A DNA stretch of 64,000 nt from Salticus scenicus (taxonomy: Eukaryota > Arthropoda > Arachnida > Araneae > Salticidae): NCBI GenBank assembly GCA_963930645.1, contig OZ005650.1, forward strand, positions 234,450,188 through 234,514,187. The letters run 5' to 3'. Below, piece by piece: positions 47,309-59,248 of the stretch (position 1 is the first letter of the stretch; every line of letters begins with the position of its first letter). The position numbers and the translations under genes were made by a program. Below the pieces are notes generated by a model. The model was not told the DNA's origin. It saw nothing but the letters and a program-made list of their open reading frames with translations, and did no database searches.

Positions 47309-48252
47309 TTACACATTTGTTTGCCTATATAAATATAAGTATACATATGCGCTACGACATAAATTCTCTATTTCATATGTGAATTGGATATTACAGTCCA
47401 TAGAATTTATAATTTGTAAAACATGGTCAATATTGTGAAGAGATGTGCCGATAAAAATGAAAGTGTCATCAACGTAACGGGTCCAGAAAGGGAAAGACAT
47501 TTTCTTAAAGAACGTGCTTTCAAAATTATTCATATAAATATCAGCGAGAATTAGGGAGAGAGATGAATCCATGGCAAGACCTTCAGATTGACAATAAAAT
47601 TTTCTCTGTAATAAAAAAGTAATTTGGGGTAACATATGTGGGTGAAAAGAAATTAATTCATCGATTTCAAAGGAAGTGAAATGGAATTCTTTAAAATGAA
47701 TTTTTGGAAGTTTTTTCAACAGGAGCAATTAACTTAGGGAAAGAAGGTGGTTGGCAATAGCAAAATTTGAATTAAGTTTAAGCACTGAATATTGAATATT
47801 ATAAATTTCAGCTCTTGAAAGATTAACGATGGCATTCTTATTAACAACATGGAGGTCGTTGGAAATGTTGGTACTCTGTGAACAACGAAGGCGGGAGAAT
47901 TTATCATGTAATTAAAACGAATGTCTACGAGAGATGTTGTCACAGTGAATCCAAGAATTACGATCAATAAGAGTAAAGTTAGGTTTTTCAAAAGCTAATC
48001 TTAGGTGAATGGAGAATAAGTCTCTTTCAATTTTGGCGATGTTAGCACGAGTTTCCTTAATAACTGCAAGAAAAATATTAAAATGAGACCTGAGTACTGC
48101 TCTGTTCACAAAATTAGAGCCGGTAATACTGCATTTCAGTTGAATGAATTTAGGGATGACGCGGTGTCTCTTGCACTGTATCAATAGCTTCAAACGAGCT
48201 CGAAACATTTTTGCACTTAGTCTGTAGGAACGATTGACCAAATTACACATGA
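47309..48252 (-). pseudogene. Penelope-like element reverse transcriptase remnant
   Basis: Minus-strand frames together read as a Penelope-like retroelement. From 48250: CNLVNRSYRLSAKMFRARLK, GSNFVNRAVLRSHFNI, ETRANIAKIERDLFSIHLRL and DRNSWIHCDNISRRHSF. After frame changes near 47950 and 47740 the RT core follows, with QSEGLAMDSSLSLILADIYM (fingers/palm), FWTRYVDDTFIFIGTSLHNI (YVDD catalytic box) and INSMDCNIQFTYEIEN. It ends near 47309 with a degraded YRQTN. No GIY-YIG endonuclease is seen further 3', and the N-terminus beyond 48250 is missing. It is in the sense orientation of the receptor gene. Multiple frame breaks make it a dead fragment. Confidence 0.88.
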
Positions 48253-48555
48253 TGAAATAATTAATGAAAGAAAAAATAGCTAATATTATTGCTGATCCAA
48301 TATCCCCCTCAAATGAGGCTTTACAGACTATGCAACCACAGTTACAACCTATTTATTCACAACCTATTTATTCATTCTTAAACAAAATATCACAAAACTT
48401 GTTAAAGGGAAAATACGATTAAATTTCATGATTTGATAAAGTGTGGATTTTATTTCTTATAAAATTACGTGACTCGGCGCTTTTTTAAAAACTTCAAGCT
48501 CATACATAAATTAGGTAAATAATTGAAAATTTGTTCTTAGATGAAAATAAATGTA

Positions 48556-50666
48556 CAGTCGGGGAAAAAAAAAAACGCAGCACTCGATGTAACTCCGTTG
48601 CTTTTCAATGCACAAAAATGTAATAGGTATCATTCGACGGGGAATTGAGAGTAGATTCAGAAAATAAACGGAAATTTTGAATTGGGGGTTGTCTACATAT
48701 TAAAACGCGCACCAACTTTGATTTTTTCAATAGTAATGCCCCATTTTTATTTTATATTTGAATTCCTGGGATCGCGACAATGCGAAAAAGTATATTGGTT
48801 GTATATTTTGCTTATTTTCTCACAGAGTTATAAGTGTTCAAAGTTTGAAGGTGCTAATGTTAAATTCATATTTCAAACTTTTATTAATATCTTCACAAAA
48901 AATAACTTGATTGATATAATTCCTTTTTTACGAGATACAGTGAAGAAACCCAAACATAATCCATCACTAATTTTGATTCTGAAAAATATTTTTAATTCTG
49001 AAAAATATTAATAAATTCATATTCATAAAAATTATGAATTATGACCTATATTAATTTTTACATAAAATGAATCCTAATGCTGAAAAATATGGGTGTGCAA
49101 ATTTGCAGCTCATTCCAGTTATTAGTTTTCGAGATATAAATAAATCTTTCTTTTGGAGTGGTTTAGGGGCCGTCTCTTAAAAAATTTTGAATGAGATAAC
49201 GAAGCAAATCTTAAAAAATAACGGAGAAAGTTGAACAAAATATTTTTATTTTTTATTTAAAGGTCAAATTATATAACAACAACGTCAAATGCAAAGAAAT
49301 GAAACAAAAATGTTGATTTTTAGACATTTGTGTTAGTATCAAGAATTCCGGTTTTCTAAAGCCCCTCCTTTTATCGTTCTTCAAAACAAAACAATACAGA
49401 AACAAAAAGTGAATGCGACTTTGAGTATTCGTGTTAAACCCCTTATTTTACATTGCCAAAAATATACACAAGTGGTATTTACTTCATCGATTACTGGTGA
49501 TAAATTTAGAATCCTTTAAACGAACACTAGAAGAAAAAAATTAACTAAATAGGCGGGGTTTACTGTTTGAAATGCTCTAAAAAATAAAATATTTCAAAAC
49601 AAATTTTCTGTACCACAATTATATTACAGATGGATATACATTATAACTACATTCTTTCTAATTAATATATTTCTATCCATAGTATATTTTATTGCAAAAA
49701 TATGAACACTGGGTACATGCTTAAGAAATAAGTAACACACAAATTACGAAAGAAACGCCCGCTGGCATTGTTACAGATTTTCAAATGATGTGACTCTACG
49801 TCAGCAGTCGCGAAATCGTTAATTAAGAAATTATATTTTCATAGAAATTATAAAACAAATGGTACAGTTCCAAAGAGTTCAACTGACCCAAAACTGGTAA
49901 GTGCTATTAAAATTGTTTAATATTTACTTTATGAAACCTTACAATAATTTATCCGAAAAGATTTAGTTTATGCGTTGTTGTATATATATATATATATATA
50001 TATAGCTATATTATATCAGTTTGTATATTATGTTACACGTACGAAAGAAAATTTAAGCTTTATTGGTCATCAGTATATCCATGATAGATACTTTTTAATT
50101 GAAAAATATTGCACTTTTATAAAAAGTATTGTCTGACCAATCGTAAGTGTAATGTATTTAAATATACCTAAAATTATCTAAAAAAGTACTAAAGTATATA
50201 CATATCCAAAAAACTAAATTCATGATAATTAAGATACTGCAAAGGTGTTAATATTTTTATTTCTTTTTATAACTCTTTTTTTTTCTTCAAATATGTCCGG
50301 TGTGAAACAGTATAATTTTGTCTAGTTCTTGTAGGACCTTAATTTTATTTTTCTATATTTAGAGATAGCCCCCTAACACATTTTTGATCATAACTCTATG
50401 AATACTAAGGATAAAGTATACGAACAGTATACTTTTCCGCACTGCCAGACTATCAGAAATTTGAATATGAAGGCAAAATTGGGTGTTACCATGGAAAAAA
50501 TCAAAGTTGGCGCTCATTTTAATATGTAGATGACCCCCAATTCAAAATTCGATGACATTTTCAGAAAGCGCACTTCATTTCCAGTTGAATGGTGTCTATT
50601 AAGTTTTTCTGCGTCAATTAATAACGAAATACAATCAAGTGCTGCGTTTTTTTTTTTCTCCGACTG
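48556..50666. mobile_element. Non-autonomous DNA transposon with long inverted repeats
   Basis: Ends CAGTCGG(G/A)GAAAAAAAAAAAC on both sides, inverted, with TA at 48554-48555 and 50667-50668. The inverted repeats reach about 300 bp inwards, sharing CGCAGCACT, TTTTGAATTGGGGGT, CTACATATTAAAA, CAACTTTGATTTTTTC and AGAGTTAT. Nothing in the 1.5-kb interior resembles a transposase. TA duplication and CAGTCGG-type ends suggest Tc1/mariner-class mobilisation in trans. The two palindromic MITEs at 52899 and 53970 start CAGTCG as well and may be related. Confidence 0.88.
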
Positions 50667-50668
50667 TA

Positions 50669-51166
50669 CATGACCTTTTAGGATTAAATTCAAAGACACG
50701 AATTAAGAATTTCATTTAAAATTCGTTTATTTTGGGAGATAAGTCTCTGAAGAAAAATGTTAGATAATCTAATGATGCTAAGTATAATTACAATACGATT
50801 TGTATAATTTATTTAAAAAATATTTGACCCTTTTTTGTGTATTTATCAAAATTATTGTCTTTTTTAATGTAAGTTGTCATTACTTCTCTAAATGATTATT
50901 CGTTAATGTGTAAAAATTATAGACTTCTGTTCATTTCAATTTTTGTACGGGTGCAACCTTTTTAAAATTAAAGGCAGCAGATTGCTATTATTCAAAATAA
51001 GCGTTCAGAGCACGTATTAAATTCAATTTAGAAGTTCACGTGTGATAGTATTTAGGAACATAGATTACATTAATAATTTTCCTGAATGAGTCAGAATTGC
51101 AAAGATTAATGCAGTTATTTGGTTAAGTGTTTGGCATTCGGCATAATATATAATATATAATTATAT

Positions 51167-51197
<31 letters not shown>

Positions 51198-52000
51198 TAA
51201 TTTGTTTTACTTTCCAAAATTGTGACCCTTATGAGACAAATAATCTGATTTTCGAAATTTCTAGGGTCACCATGTAAAAATATAATAGACCTATTTGGTT
51301 GTATTTTCAAGCTAGCCATTTGACATTTACTTTTATTTCGATAACTGTTTTATTTTTTGAAATCTCTTTACGTCTGTATATTTACTACAGTTTTCGCTCG
51401 TAATATAGCTGTTTTTTTACAGGTGAATCTAAATATTAGCACATAGAAACTATGCTCAGAATTCTAAACCCGACAGTAAAAATAGGTGTATGTTATATTC
51501 TATTAATAATGTATTATTGTCTTAATAATTACATTTCGCACATAAGAAAAAAAAAAAAAAAAATTAGATTAAAATCCAAAAACAAATATCAGTTATTTTT
51601 CTTTGTTAACGTTATACATGTAGGTTTTAGTAAACTGCATAATGTTATAATGTAAATAGTTAATTTATTGGCATTCTTCTTTGTGTAATTGTTTCTCTTT
51701 TTATAATGATAAACGGTAACTTTTTTTTTTTTTAATCTGGAGCTCCATAAATAATATTTCATATAATATTTGTAACTGAAAAGTACTGCTAGAAGGAAAT
51801 ACTACTCTGATCAAAAAGTACTCGAAACGCTTAATTTAAAATGATTAATAATAAGACATCATCTGCAAACTCTTAACAAGCCCTTCTCCGACTTTTACGA
51901 ATATGGCAACAGTCAGGAAAATTGTTTGCAAATAAATTTTTTTATAATTAGACAAATCGAGTACTATTAAGCGTATTCACCACAATAGAGCTATGGCTAG
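50669..52000. other. Intronic AT-rich sequence
   Basis: No gene recognised. Includes TA microsatellites at about 51150-51200 and an A17 run near 51547-51563. Confidence 0.5.
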
Positions 52001-52005
52001 CGTGG

Positions 52006-52084
52006 TTACGTCATGGTTACGTCACTTATCAACGACAATCTTGTGCTTGCGATAAAGAACTACTCTGGCTGAAACTGCGCATGC
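52006..52084. promoter_or_regulatory. Cluster of CRE-like and NRF-1-like sites
   Basis: TTACGTCA, a CREB/ATF-type site, occurs at 52006-52013 and again at 52017-52024 within a direct GGTTACGTCA repeat spaced 11 bases, about one helical turn. Sixty bases on, TGCGCATGC at 52076-52084 resembles an NRF-1 core. The cluster stands out from AT-rich surroundings. It could be an enhancer or promoter within the receptor intron, or part of an unrecognised repeat. Confidence 0.35.
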
Positions 52085-52504
52085 TCGAATATAATTTATT
52101 TACTCACATCGTGCGCCATATTTAAAATTAAAATAGAATTGGAGCTCAAGCAAAGTCGAAAGGAAAAAAATATCGATTTATAAAATATTCGCATTGCACA
52201 TACTTTTCCATATTTTAAAATAAGTAATATATATATTGCATTTAATTTCTTGAAAACTATTTTTTCCAAATTTTTGAATACTTCTTATTCTATGTATTTT
52301 TTGAATACTTCTTAAAATATATATTCATTGAAATCAGAATTTTTTTTTTTTGTATTTGTTCATCCCTAAATGTTATTTTATTATTAGTATTTTAGTTACA
52401 TATTTTGTCTTAAAGTGAATACAAACATATTTTGTTTAAATGATAAACCTTTTTTTGACAGAATGAAGCAGAAGGCTGATTTTCTACCAACTATGTGAAA
52501 AATA

Positions 52505-52574
52505 CCAGAGCCGGAAATCGAATCCCGGGCCTTCCGCTTAACGCGCGGATGCTCTAACCACTGAGCTACCCTGG
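52505..52574 (-). tRNA. tRNA-like sequence, anticodon GTT position, degenerate
   Basis: On the minus strand CCAGGGT...GCTCTGG can form a 7-bp acceptor stem (two G-T pairs). TAGCTCAGTGGTTAGAG is an excellent D-arm/A box and GGGATTCGATTTCC approximates a T-arm/B box. The anticodon stem TCCGC/GCGGA closes the loop GCGTTAA, putting GTT at the anticodon, but position 33 is C where tRNAs have U, and the T-loop is irregular. I therefore read it as a tRNA pseudogene or the head of a tRNA-derived SINE; no intact SINE body or A-tail is obvious. Confidence 0.5.
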
Positions 52575-52898
52575 CTGTTAACCAGCTTGGCACTTCTCAC
52601 ATAATATACGTTGGCAAGGTCCCCGAATCTGCATTAGAGCAACTATAACAAGTGACAAATTTGAACATGGCACAGCTCCAATAGGCCACAAAATTTAGAA
52701 ATTTTTTAACAACCTCGAAAATTCGTTTCACATTCATTCAACAAAATGATCGAATTAAAAAAAAAAATTACATTAATTCTGGAGCTAAGTTAACACTGTA
52801 GATGTGATTATTTACTTGAAATTACTTGCAAACATGTAGCATGTTCTTTATGTATTGTCAAGTATTCTTTAGAAATTATAAGTAAATAATCTCATCTA

Positions 52899-53110
52899 CA
52901 GTCGTCAGCAAAATTATTCGAGTGCTAGCAGGAATTCTTATCTAAAAAAAAAAGTACACTTAATACTGATTTGTTAATATCTAATCATGTTCTTAGTCAG
53001 TCAAAGAAAATGATTCGACAAGGATTTATTTAACAAAACAATATTTAATGTACTTTTTTTTTTTTACATAGGAATTTTTGCTAGCGCTCTAATAATTTTG
53101 CTGCCCACTG
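52899..53110. mobile_element. Palindromic MITE, copy 1
   Basis: 212 bp flanked by TA (52897-52898 and 53111-53112). The left half (CAGTCGTCAGCAAAATTATT...) is an imperfect inverted copy of the right half, so the element is close to a full-length palindrome. Shared internal blocks: GCTAGCA, AAAAAAAAGTACA and AACATGATT / AATGATTCGACAAGGATTTA. Confidence 0.88.
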
Positions 53111-53969
53111 TATAATGCTCACTTAGGGCCAGTATAATTCTTGTTTGTATTAACAACATAGAAGATAAAATTTTACAGAACGAATTATGTAGGCGGGTTT
53201 TCACAGCTTTTATTTGGGTACCGCAACCACTGTACGCCGAGAAACGCTGCCATCCAGTTAGTATGCAGTAATATTTAACATAGTGTGAAGAAGCTTACTC
53301 TGGAATGCTTTGATAACACTAATCCACAAAAAAAAATTAGGGGGAGGGGGGTAACAGAAATGAAATTAACTATTTTCAACTAATTTTCTAGTGCATAATT
53401 ATAAAATAACAGTGAAAAATCTGTAACTCGTACAGTTTTTTTGTTATGATTATATAATCTGTACTGGAAGCAATGTACAAAAATCTTTAAAAGAATTTTC
53501 AAAAATTACATAGATTACAATTTTTTTTTATTCCTATCAATGTTATTAATTTAGCATGGAATACTGTTAATATAGAGATAATATACGTATTGTAGACTAA
53601 GTAGAACATAAAAACATGGAAAATGCACTAAATGATTGAATTGCTATTATTTGTTATTTCAAAACCAAAATACAAAAAATAGGTTTTTTTAAGCCTTGTG
53701 TTAAATGTCTATCTTGTGATTTTAATATGAATACAGCAAAACTTATGGGGTACGGTTTTACAAGTTCTACACTGAAAACTTGCCATTTTGAACATGAAAC
53801 CTTATAAAAAAGCACAATCATACTTAAGAAAGAATATCTGTTAACTAGAATACCAAAAAAAAAAAAAAAATCAGCCATGTAGAAATACAGGATTGCCAAA
53901 CAGGAGTTGCCAGCAGGGAAGATGGCCAGGAGTTAGGGTTGATAGCACGAAAGGTTACCATGTGTGATA
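53111..53969. other. Intronic sequence
   Basis: No gene recognised. The right end, from about 53890 (GGAGTTGCCAGCAGGGAAG), starts a segment that is repeated at about 54285-54400, flanking the next MITE. Confidence 0.45.
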
Positions 53970-54175
53970 CAGTCGGCAGCAAAATTATCTGAGCACTATC
54001 AATAATCCCTGTCTAAAAAAGGTACACTTTTTGTTAAATAAATCCTTGTCGAGTCATGTTCTCAGTCAGTCTGAGAACATGATTCGACAAGGATTTACTT
54101 AACAAAATAGTATTAAATGTATTATTTTGATATCGGAATTATTGGCTACAGCTCGAATACTTTTGCTGTCGACTG
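53970..54175. mobile_element. Palindromic MITE, copy 2
   Basis: 206 bp flanked by TA (53968-53969 and 54176-54177). Same family as 52899-53110. The centre is a strong hairpin, AATCCTTGTCGAGTCATGTT paired with AACATGATTCGACAAGGATT. The neighbouring repeat at about 54335-54390 shows the site without the insertion (TGTGATACTGTGAAAATG against TGTGATA-[element]-TATTGTAAAAATCATG). Confidence 0.88.
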
Positions 54176-54559
54176 TATTGTAAAAATCATGAGAAAAATA
54201 GTAAAATTTGCCATTTTCTGATGCTTTAACAAGAAAAAGGAACAAACATGGTTGCTGGGACTCTGAGTTGCCAGGACTCTGGGTTGCCAGCAGGAAAGGT
54301 ATACTGGCACCTGTGATACTGGACCTGTGATAAAGGACCTGTGATACTGTGAAAATGAAAAAAAAAATCGTGAAAATAACCATTTTCTGAAACGCTGACA
54401 GAAAAATGTGACGTGGTGAGACATTTTTAATTTCTGATATTTAAATAAAAATTGGAATTAATAATAAAAATAATAATTTCACCGTTGTTACCGAACCACT
54501 GTAGATCAGTGTAATTAAATAAGAATTATTTCTTTGTTAGTTTTCCGAAATGACGACAG

Positions 54560-55393
54560 TTATTGACCAAATAACAAACATTCAATTTCGTTTTCTCGAT
54601 GTAATTTCTACAACGAAAACATCAAAACATGAAAATTTCAAAGGTGGTAGAAAATTTGTCGGAGGTAATCCGCGATCTTGTAGATCATTCATTCCGTTTA
54701 ATGATTAAGAAATACATAAAGACAAAGAATTGATGCTCAGTGATCATCGTTTGACAGTAAGAGACATCATTAAACAAATTTCTATATCATTTGGTTCCTA
54801 TCAAACAATTTTAAAAGAAAATATATGGTTGCGGCTCGTCGCATCTCGAATCGTTCTAAGAGCTTTGAATTTCTTTCAAAGACAACAACGTGTTCAAGTG
54901 CCCTGAAAGACACTTTCTCAAAGCAATTCTTTCTTAAAACATTATTACCGGTAATGAAACTTAGAGATATGCTTTCGACATAGAAACAGCTCGACAATCA
55001 AGTGAATGGGTTTTGGACGATGAAGCAAGACTGAAAATACCACGCCCGAGTCGCTCAAAAATCAGAATAAGGAATTTTTATTTGATTGTTGCGATGCTGT
55101 GCGTTTGTATTTTTAATTTATATTAACTTGCCAGACAGTCCATAAAAACTATTGTTTTTCGCCATTTGCGGGAAGTAATTGGTCAAAAACAACTGGAAAT
55201 GTGGCGAGATATCTCATGGTTTTTGCGCCATGATAATGCGCCTTCTCACGCTGTAATCATTATTCGTGAATTTTTAACAAAGCGTTCCCCAAATACGGCT
55301 CCCATAAACACTGTATTCTCCTGATATGGCACCATATGAACTTTTCTTATTCCTACGGTTGAAATTGCCTGTTCGTCGTCATCGTTTTATGTC
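54560..55393 (+). pseudogene. Mariner transposase pseudogene, 5' part (split by BEL)
   Basis: Heavily decayed mariner of the large arthropod group whose proteins contain DNAPSH and PYSPDLAP boxes. Recognisable pieces across frames are LTVRDI-like (TVRDIIKQISIS region, about 54755-54790), a RVQVP-like block near 54890, FCAMIMRL/HDNAPSHAV around 55230-55250, LYSPDMAPYELFLF around 55310-55350 and LKLPVRRHRFMS at the break. Stops occur every few dozen codons. The coding sequence is cut at 55393 by the BEL/Pao LTR and resumes at 61693. Confidence 0.75.
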
Positions 55394-55797
55394 TGTTGAA
55401 AATGTATTATTATGTCTATTATTTATTTTATGAATATTATTATTATTGGATGGCAACGTTAGTTAAAAAAAATATACTTGATCTCGTTTAATCGAGAGCT
55501 CGTGTGTATTAAAATTTTTAGAATAAGTAATTTACTGTTTTAGAGCAGTAGGTTTTTTCCATTGAGAATAAAGTTGTTTTGTATTTTTTAAATGATTTCT
55601 TTTTGTAAATAATATTCAACGTAGCTGTGTTCTTTTTTACTGATATTTGAATTTTTAGAAGAAACGCAGTACGTGTTATTCAATTGAGTAGCCGCTTTGA
55701 AGATAAAAGTGTGAATATTTCATTTACTGGCGTCCGTAGATAACACTAGTTTTTAGAAAGCAGAAGGAAACGGTGATTTTCTTAAGTAGCTTTAACA
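55394..55797 (+). repeat. 5' LTR of the BEL/Pao element
   Basis: Starts TGTTGAAAATG and ends CTTTAACA, aligned end to end with 61285-61687. It includes GAATAAAG near 55565-55572 and GTAAATAAT downstream, possible transcript-end signals. Confidence 0.95.
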
Positions 55798-55801
55798 TTT
55801 G

Positions 55802-55819
55802 TGGAGTCCGAGCAACAGG
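55802..55819 (+). other. Probable primer-binding site
   Basis: TGGAGTCCGAGCAACAGG begins four bases after the 5' LTR. It starts with TGG, complementary to the tRNA CCA end. The tRNA species is not identified. Confidence 0.6.
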
Positions 55820-55839
55820 ACATTAGTGAAAATAGCAAC

Positions 55840-56905
55840 ATGTTTCAAGCAGTAAAAGGATTTAAGAAAGATGATTTGGTATATGTGGCGTCTGAAATTG
55901 GCGAAGAAGTACCAGCCAATGTTACTATTTCAGGTTAAAAAAATATTATATTGAACAGTGAAGAATACAAGAAAGATGCTGAATTTGTTCAAGTACTATT
56001 AGGAAATGCTGTTGCCGAGCGAAAATTACAAGAGCAAGAAGAAAAAGAAAGAGAAGATAAAAAGGAAAAAATGAAACAAGATAATGAATTTGAAAAAATG
56101 AAATTTGAATCTGAAAAAATGAAACTTGAAGCTGAAAAAGAAATCGAGCTCGCTAGAATTCAAGCTCAAAGTCGAGGTGAATCTGTTCCACTAAATTATG
56201 TACCTGATTTAAGCAATTCAAAAAGGAAATTTACGTTGCCAAGATTGGAATTTAGACAATTTGGCGATAACTTAAAAGATCGGCTTCCTTTTTGGAGTCA
56301 ATTTGAGCAGGTGCATAAAGATGAAGATATCGCACCGGAAGATAAATTTCAGTATTTAGTGCAAGCCACGGTTGCTGGTTCCCGTGCAAGATAAGTAGTT
56401 GAAAGTTTTCCGCCAACTGGCGTCAATTATGAAAAAGCGATTGAAAGCCTGAAATCACGCTTTGGAAGAGAGGACCTCTTAGTTGAAGTATACGTTAGAC
56501 AGTTACTAAAATTAATTATTTCTGTTCAAATTAAGGAAATGTTTTCATTAACGTCTCTGTATGACAAACTTGAATTGTATCTACGTGCATTGGAAACATT
56601 AGGTGAAACCACGGATAAATGTGCATCTATATTGTATCCCATGGTTGAATCTTGTTTCCCAGCTGATTATTTTAAAGGCTTGGAATCGTAACATTTCTCA
56701 TTCAAATACTGATACTAAAGAGAAGTTAAATAACTTAATGCAATTTCTCAAAAAAGAAGTTGAAGGTGAAGAAAGGATATCTTTGGCAGCAGCTGGTTTC
56801 GGTTTAGGAAAGAGCCAAGAGAACAAACCTTTAAAAAGGAAGCAATGCAATTTTGAAAATTTGAAAAGTAAAGTACTTATTGCTGCGGGTATATTAACGG
56901 CCACT
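55840..56905 (+). pseudogene. BEL/Pao gag region, broken
   Basis: The first ATG after the primer site is at 55840-55842 and the frame runs to a TAA at 55936-55938. The same frame continues through a Lys/Glu-rich coiled-coil-like segment (about 56035-56160) and the DUF1759 capsid-type motif LPRLEFRQFGDNLKDRLPFW near 56240, until TAA at 56392-56394. It goes on with SFPPTGVNYEKAIESLKSRF (still DUF1759). A frameshift in a T-rich run near 56670 moves the reading to the next frame, where SNTDTKEKLNNLMQFLKKEV follows. A TGA at 56906-56908 separates it from the zinc-knuckle part. Gag would build the particle that packages element RNA; this copy cannot. Confidence 0.9.
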
Positions 56906-56908
56906 TGA

Positions 56909-59248
56909 AATAGAGAGGTGAAGAAATCTTGTGTTTTTTGTGATGGCAAACATTCAAGTTCAGATTGTTTTTCTGCTCAGAAAATGAGTTTAGCAGAAAA
57001 ACAAAAAATAATTAAAGATAAGCGTTGTTGCTTTGCCTGTTTATCGCCAACTCACACTGTTCAGAAATGTCGAACAGTTCTAAAGTGTGTGATCTGTTCT
57101 AAAAAGCATTTTCCTCTAATGTGTGATGTACTTGATTCACACAAAAGGGCTGTAGAAAAGAAAGAAGAAAAACCTGCAGAAAATGATGTTAGTATGTCCA
57201 ATTTCAACAAACGAAGTCCAAAGATATTTCTCCAAACCGTGAAAGCCAAATTGGTCTCTGGCAATAAACAGAAAACTGTGAGATTGCTCTTTGATTCCGC
57301 ATCGCATAAGTCATATATTCTGGAAAGTGTAGCCAAAGAAATGGATTATATACCTATTCGCCAAGAGAAAATGGTTCATTCCCTTTTTGGCGGCGTTATC
57401 ACTAGCGAGGTCAAGCATAACTGCTATAAAGTGACATTGAAACATTTGAAAGAAAATTTTGGCTGCAATTTCGAAGTTTTGGATCAGTCTACAATATGTG
57501 AAAATATTAGACCGGTTTTTAAAGGCCCTTGGATAAAAGAGTTAGAAGAAAATGAGATTAATTTAACGGACATTGGCGACAAATGTGAAGCAATCGATAC
57601 TCTCGTCGGAGCTGACGTCATGGGAAAAATGTTGACAGGAAAAAGAAAGGTCTTATCATCGGGTCTCGTGGCTTTAGAAACATACTTAGGTTGGACCTTA
57701 ATGGGAAAAGTATCGCCTGGAAAAGCCTCGGAAGAAAACTTGGCGATGTCAGTGTTATCGCTATATATAAATGAAGCTGAAATCTCAAATCTATGGAAAT
57801 TGGATTTAACTGGAATCTATGATCCTATTGAGAAGAAGTCCAAACACGAGTCTGATGTTCAGACTAAAGAGCATTTTTTAGAAACAGTGGCAGTTAATAG
57901 AGAGGGCCGCTATGAAGTTTGTTTGCCATGGGCTGATGATAAATCGCCTTTACCCGACAACTTGAGTTTGGTGAAGAAACGGCTCGAATACACAACAGCA
58001 AAGCTTATAGCGATGAACATGTATGAAAAATATGAAGATGTTCTTCTGAGCTGGATTAATGAAAGCATAATTGAGGAAGTTCCCAAGAACGAAGTAAACT
58101 CTTATGGCAATTACTTACCTCATCGTGCTATAATAAAACCTAGTAGCAGCACTACTCCAATTCGCCCAGTGTTTGATGCTTCAGCTAGATTAGCAAATTA
58201 TCCTTCTTTAAACCAATGCTTGGAATGTGGTCCTAATCAAATGGAATTTATCCCAGATATTTTACTTCGATTCAGAGAAAAGGAATTTGGCGTTATCGCC
58301 GACATTAGAAAAGCTTTTCTGCAAATAAGCATTCGTAAAGACGACAGAGATTTCCTGCGTTTTTTATGGTGGGAAAACTTAGAAGGAAAGAAACTAAAAG
58401 TTTTTCGCCATACAAGAGTTGTTTTTGGTGTTAAATGCAGTCCTTTCCTTTTGGCTGCGGTAATTGAGTATCATATTCGGCGTTGTAGCGGATTTGAAGA
58501 AGCTTTAAAGAAAAGGCTTTTAGAGAGTTTCTACGTAGATAATGTCGTTACCAGCGTTAATAACAAAGAAGAATTAGATAAGTTTATCATTAATTCTACA
58601 GCTTTAATGGCAAAAGGTTGTTTTGATCTTAGAGAATGGGAATGGTCTGGCGACTGTAATGAGACTAGTTCTAAGAAAGAGACTCAAGTATTAGGTCTTA
58701 TTTGGAATAAAGAGCTAGACACATTGAAAATTAACATGAAATGGTTAGACAACATTAATATGGAAAAATTAACGAAAAGAACTATGTTGTCTGTCGTCCA
58801 CAAAGTTTTTGATCCTTTTGGCTTCACCTCACCAGTCATGCTTTGTCCAAAAATAATGTTACAAAAGGCATGGAAACTAGGAACGAGTTGGGATGAAGAG
58901 ATAACTGGTGAGCTTCATAAAGAGTTTATGCAGTGGTTTCAAGAACTGAAGTATTTGACTGATATACAGATACCTAGGTTTATTCGAGTATCTTCCGAAG
59001 ATTTAAGCAACTGCACTATTCACACATTTGTTGACGGAAGCAAAGATGCCTATGGTGCAGTTACATTCCTTAGAGTAGAGGATGCTAATAAAGTTAATTT
59101 ATTTTTGCTTGCAGCAAAGTCTCCAGTGGCTCCGTTAAGAGGTGTAACTATACCTAGAATGGAACTTCTAGCTGCTGTAATTGGAGCGAGACTGACGAAT
59201 TCGGTTATTGAAGCTCTTGGTTGGAGAAATGTTATGACTCATTACTGA
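56909..59248 (+). pseudogene. BEL/Pao pol: zinc knuckles, protease, RT, RNase H
   Basis: A 776-codon open stretch (counted from 56918). Zinc-knuckle motifs lie at residues 5-17 (C5, C8, H12, C17), 38-51 and 57-69. An aspartic protease of the DUF1758 kind follows with FDSAS at 125-129 (catalytic Asp126). Reverse transcriptase occupies about 385-560, with motif A Asp462 (GVIADIRKAF) and the catalytic box reading YVDN at 539-542 where most retroelements have YVDD. The Pao-type region is at about 600-690 (KVFDPFGFTSPV at 629-640). RNase H begins with Asp706 (FVDGS) and Glu749 (PRMELLAA). It ends at TGA 59246-59248 inside RNase H, and the same frame continues beyond. Only the stops make it a pseudogene; the domains themselves look well preserved. 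Confidence 0.93.

Noticed and set aside
52505..52574. Functional tRNA-Asn gene
   Set aside because: Position 33 is C and not U, the T-loop is irregular and the acceptor stem needs two G-T pairs. Kept only as a tRNA-like sequence.
56603..56908. A separate 101-codon gene
   Set aside because: It is the frameshifted end of the BEL/Pao gag, continuous in frame with the zinc-knuckle region after one stop.
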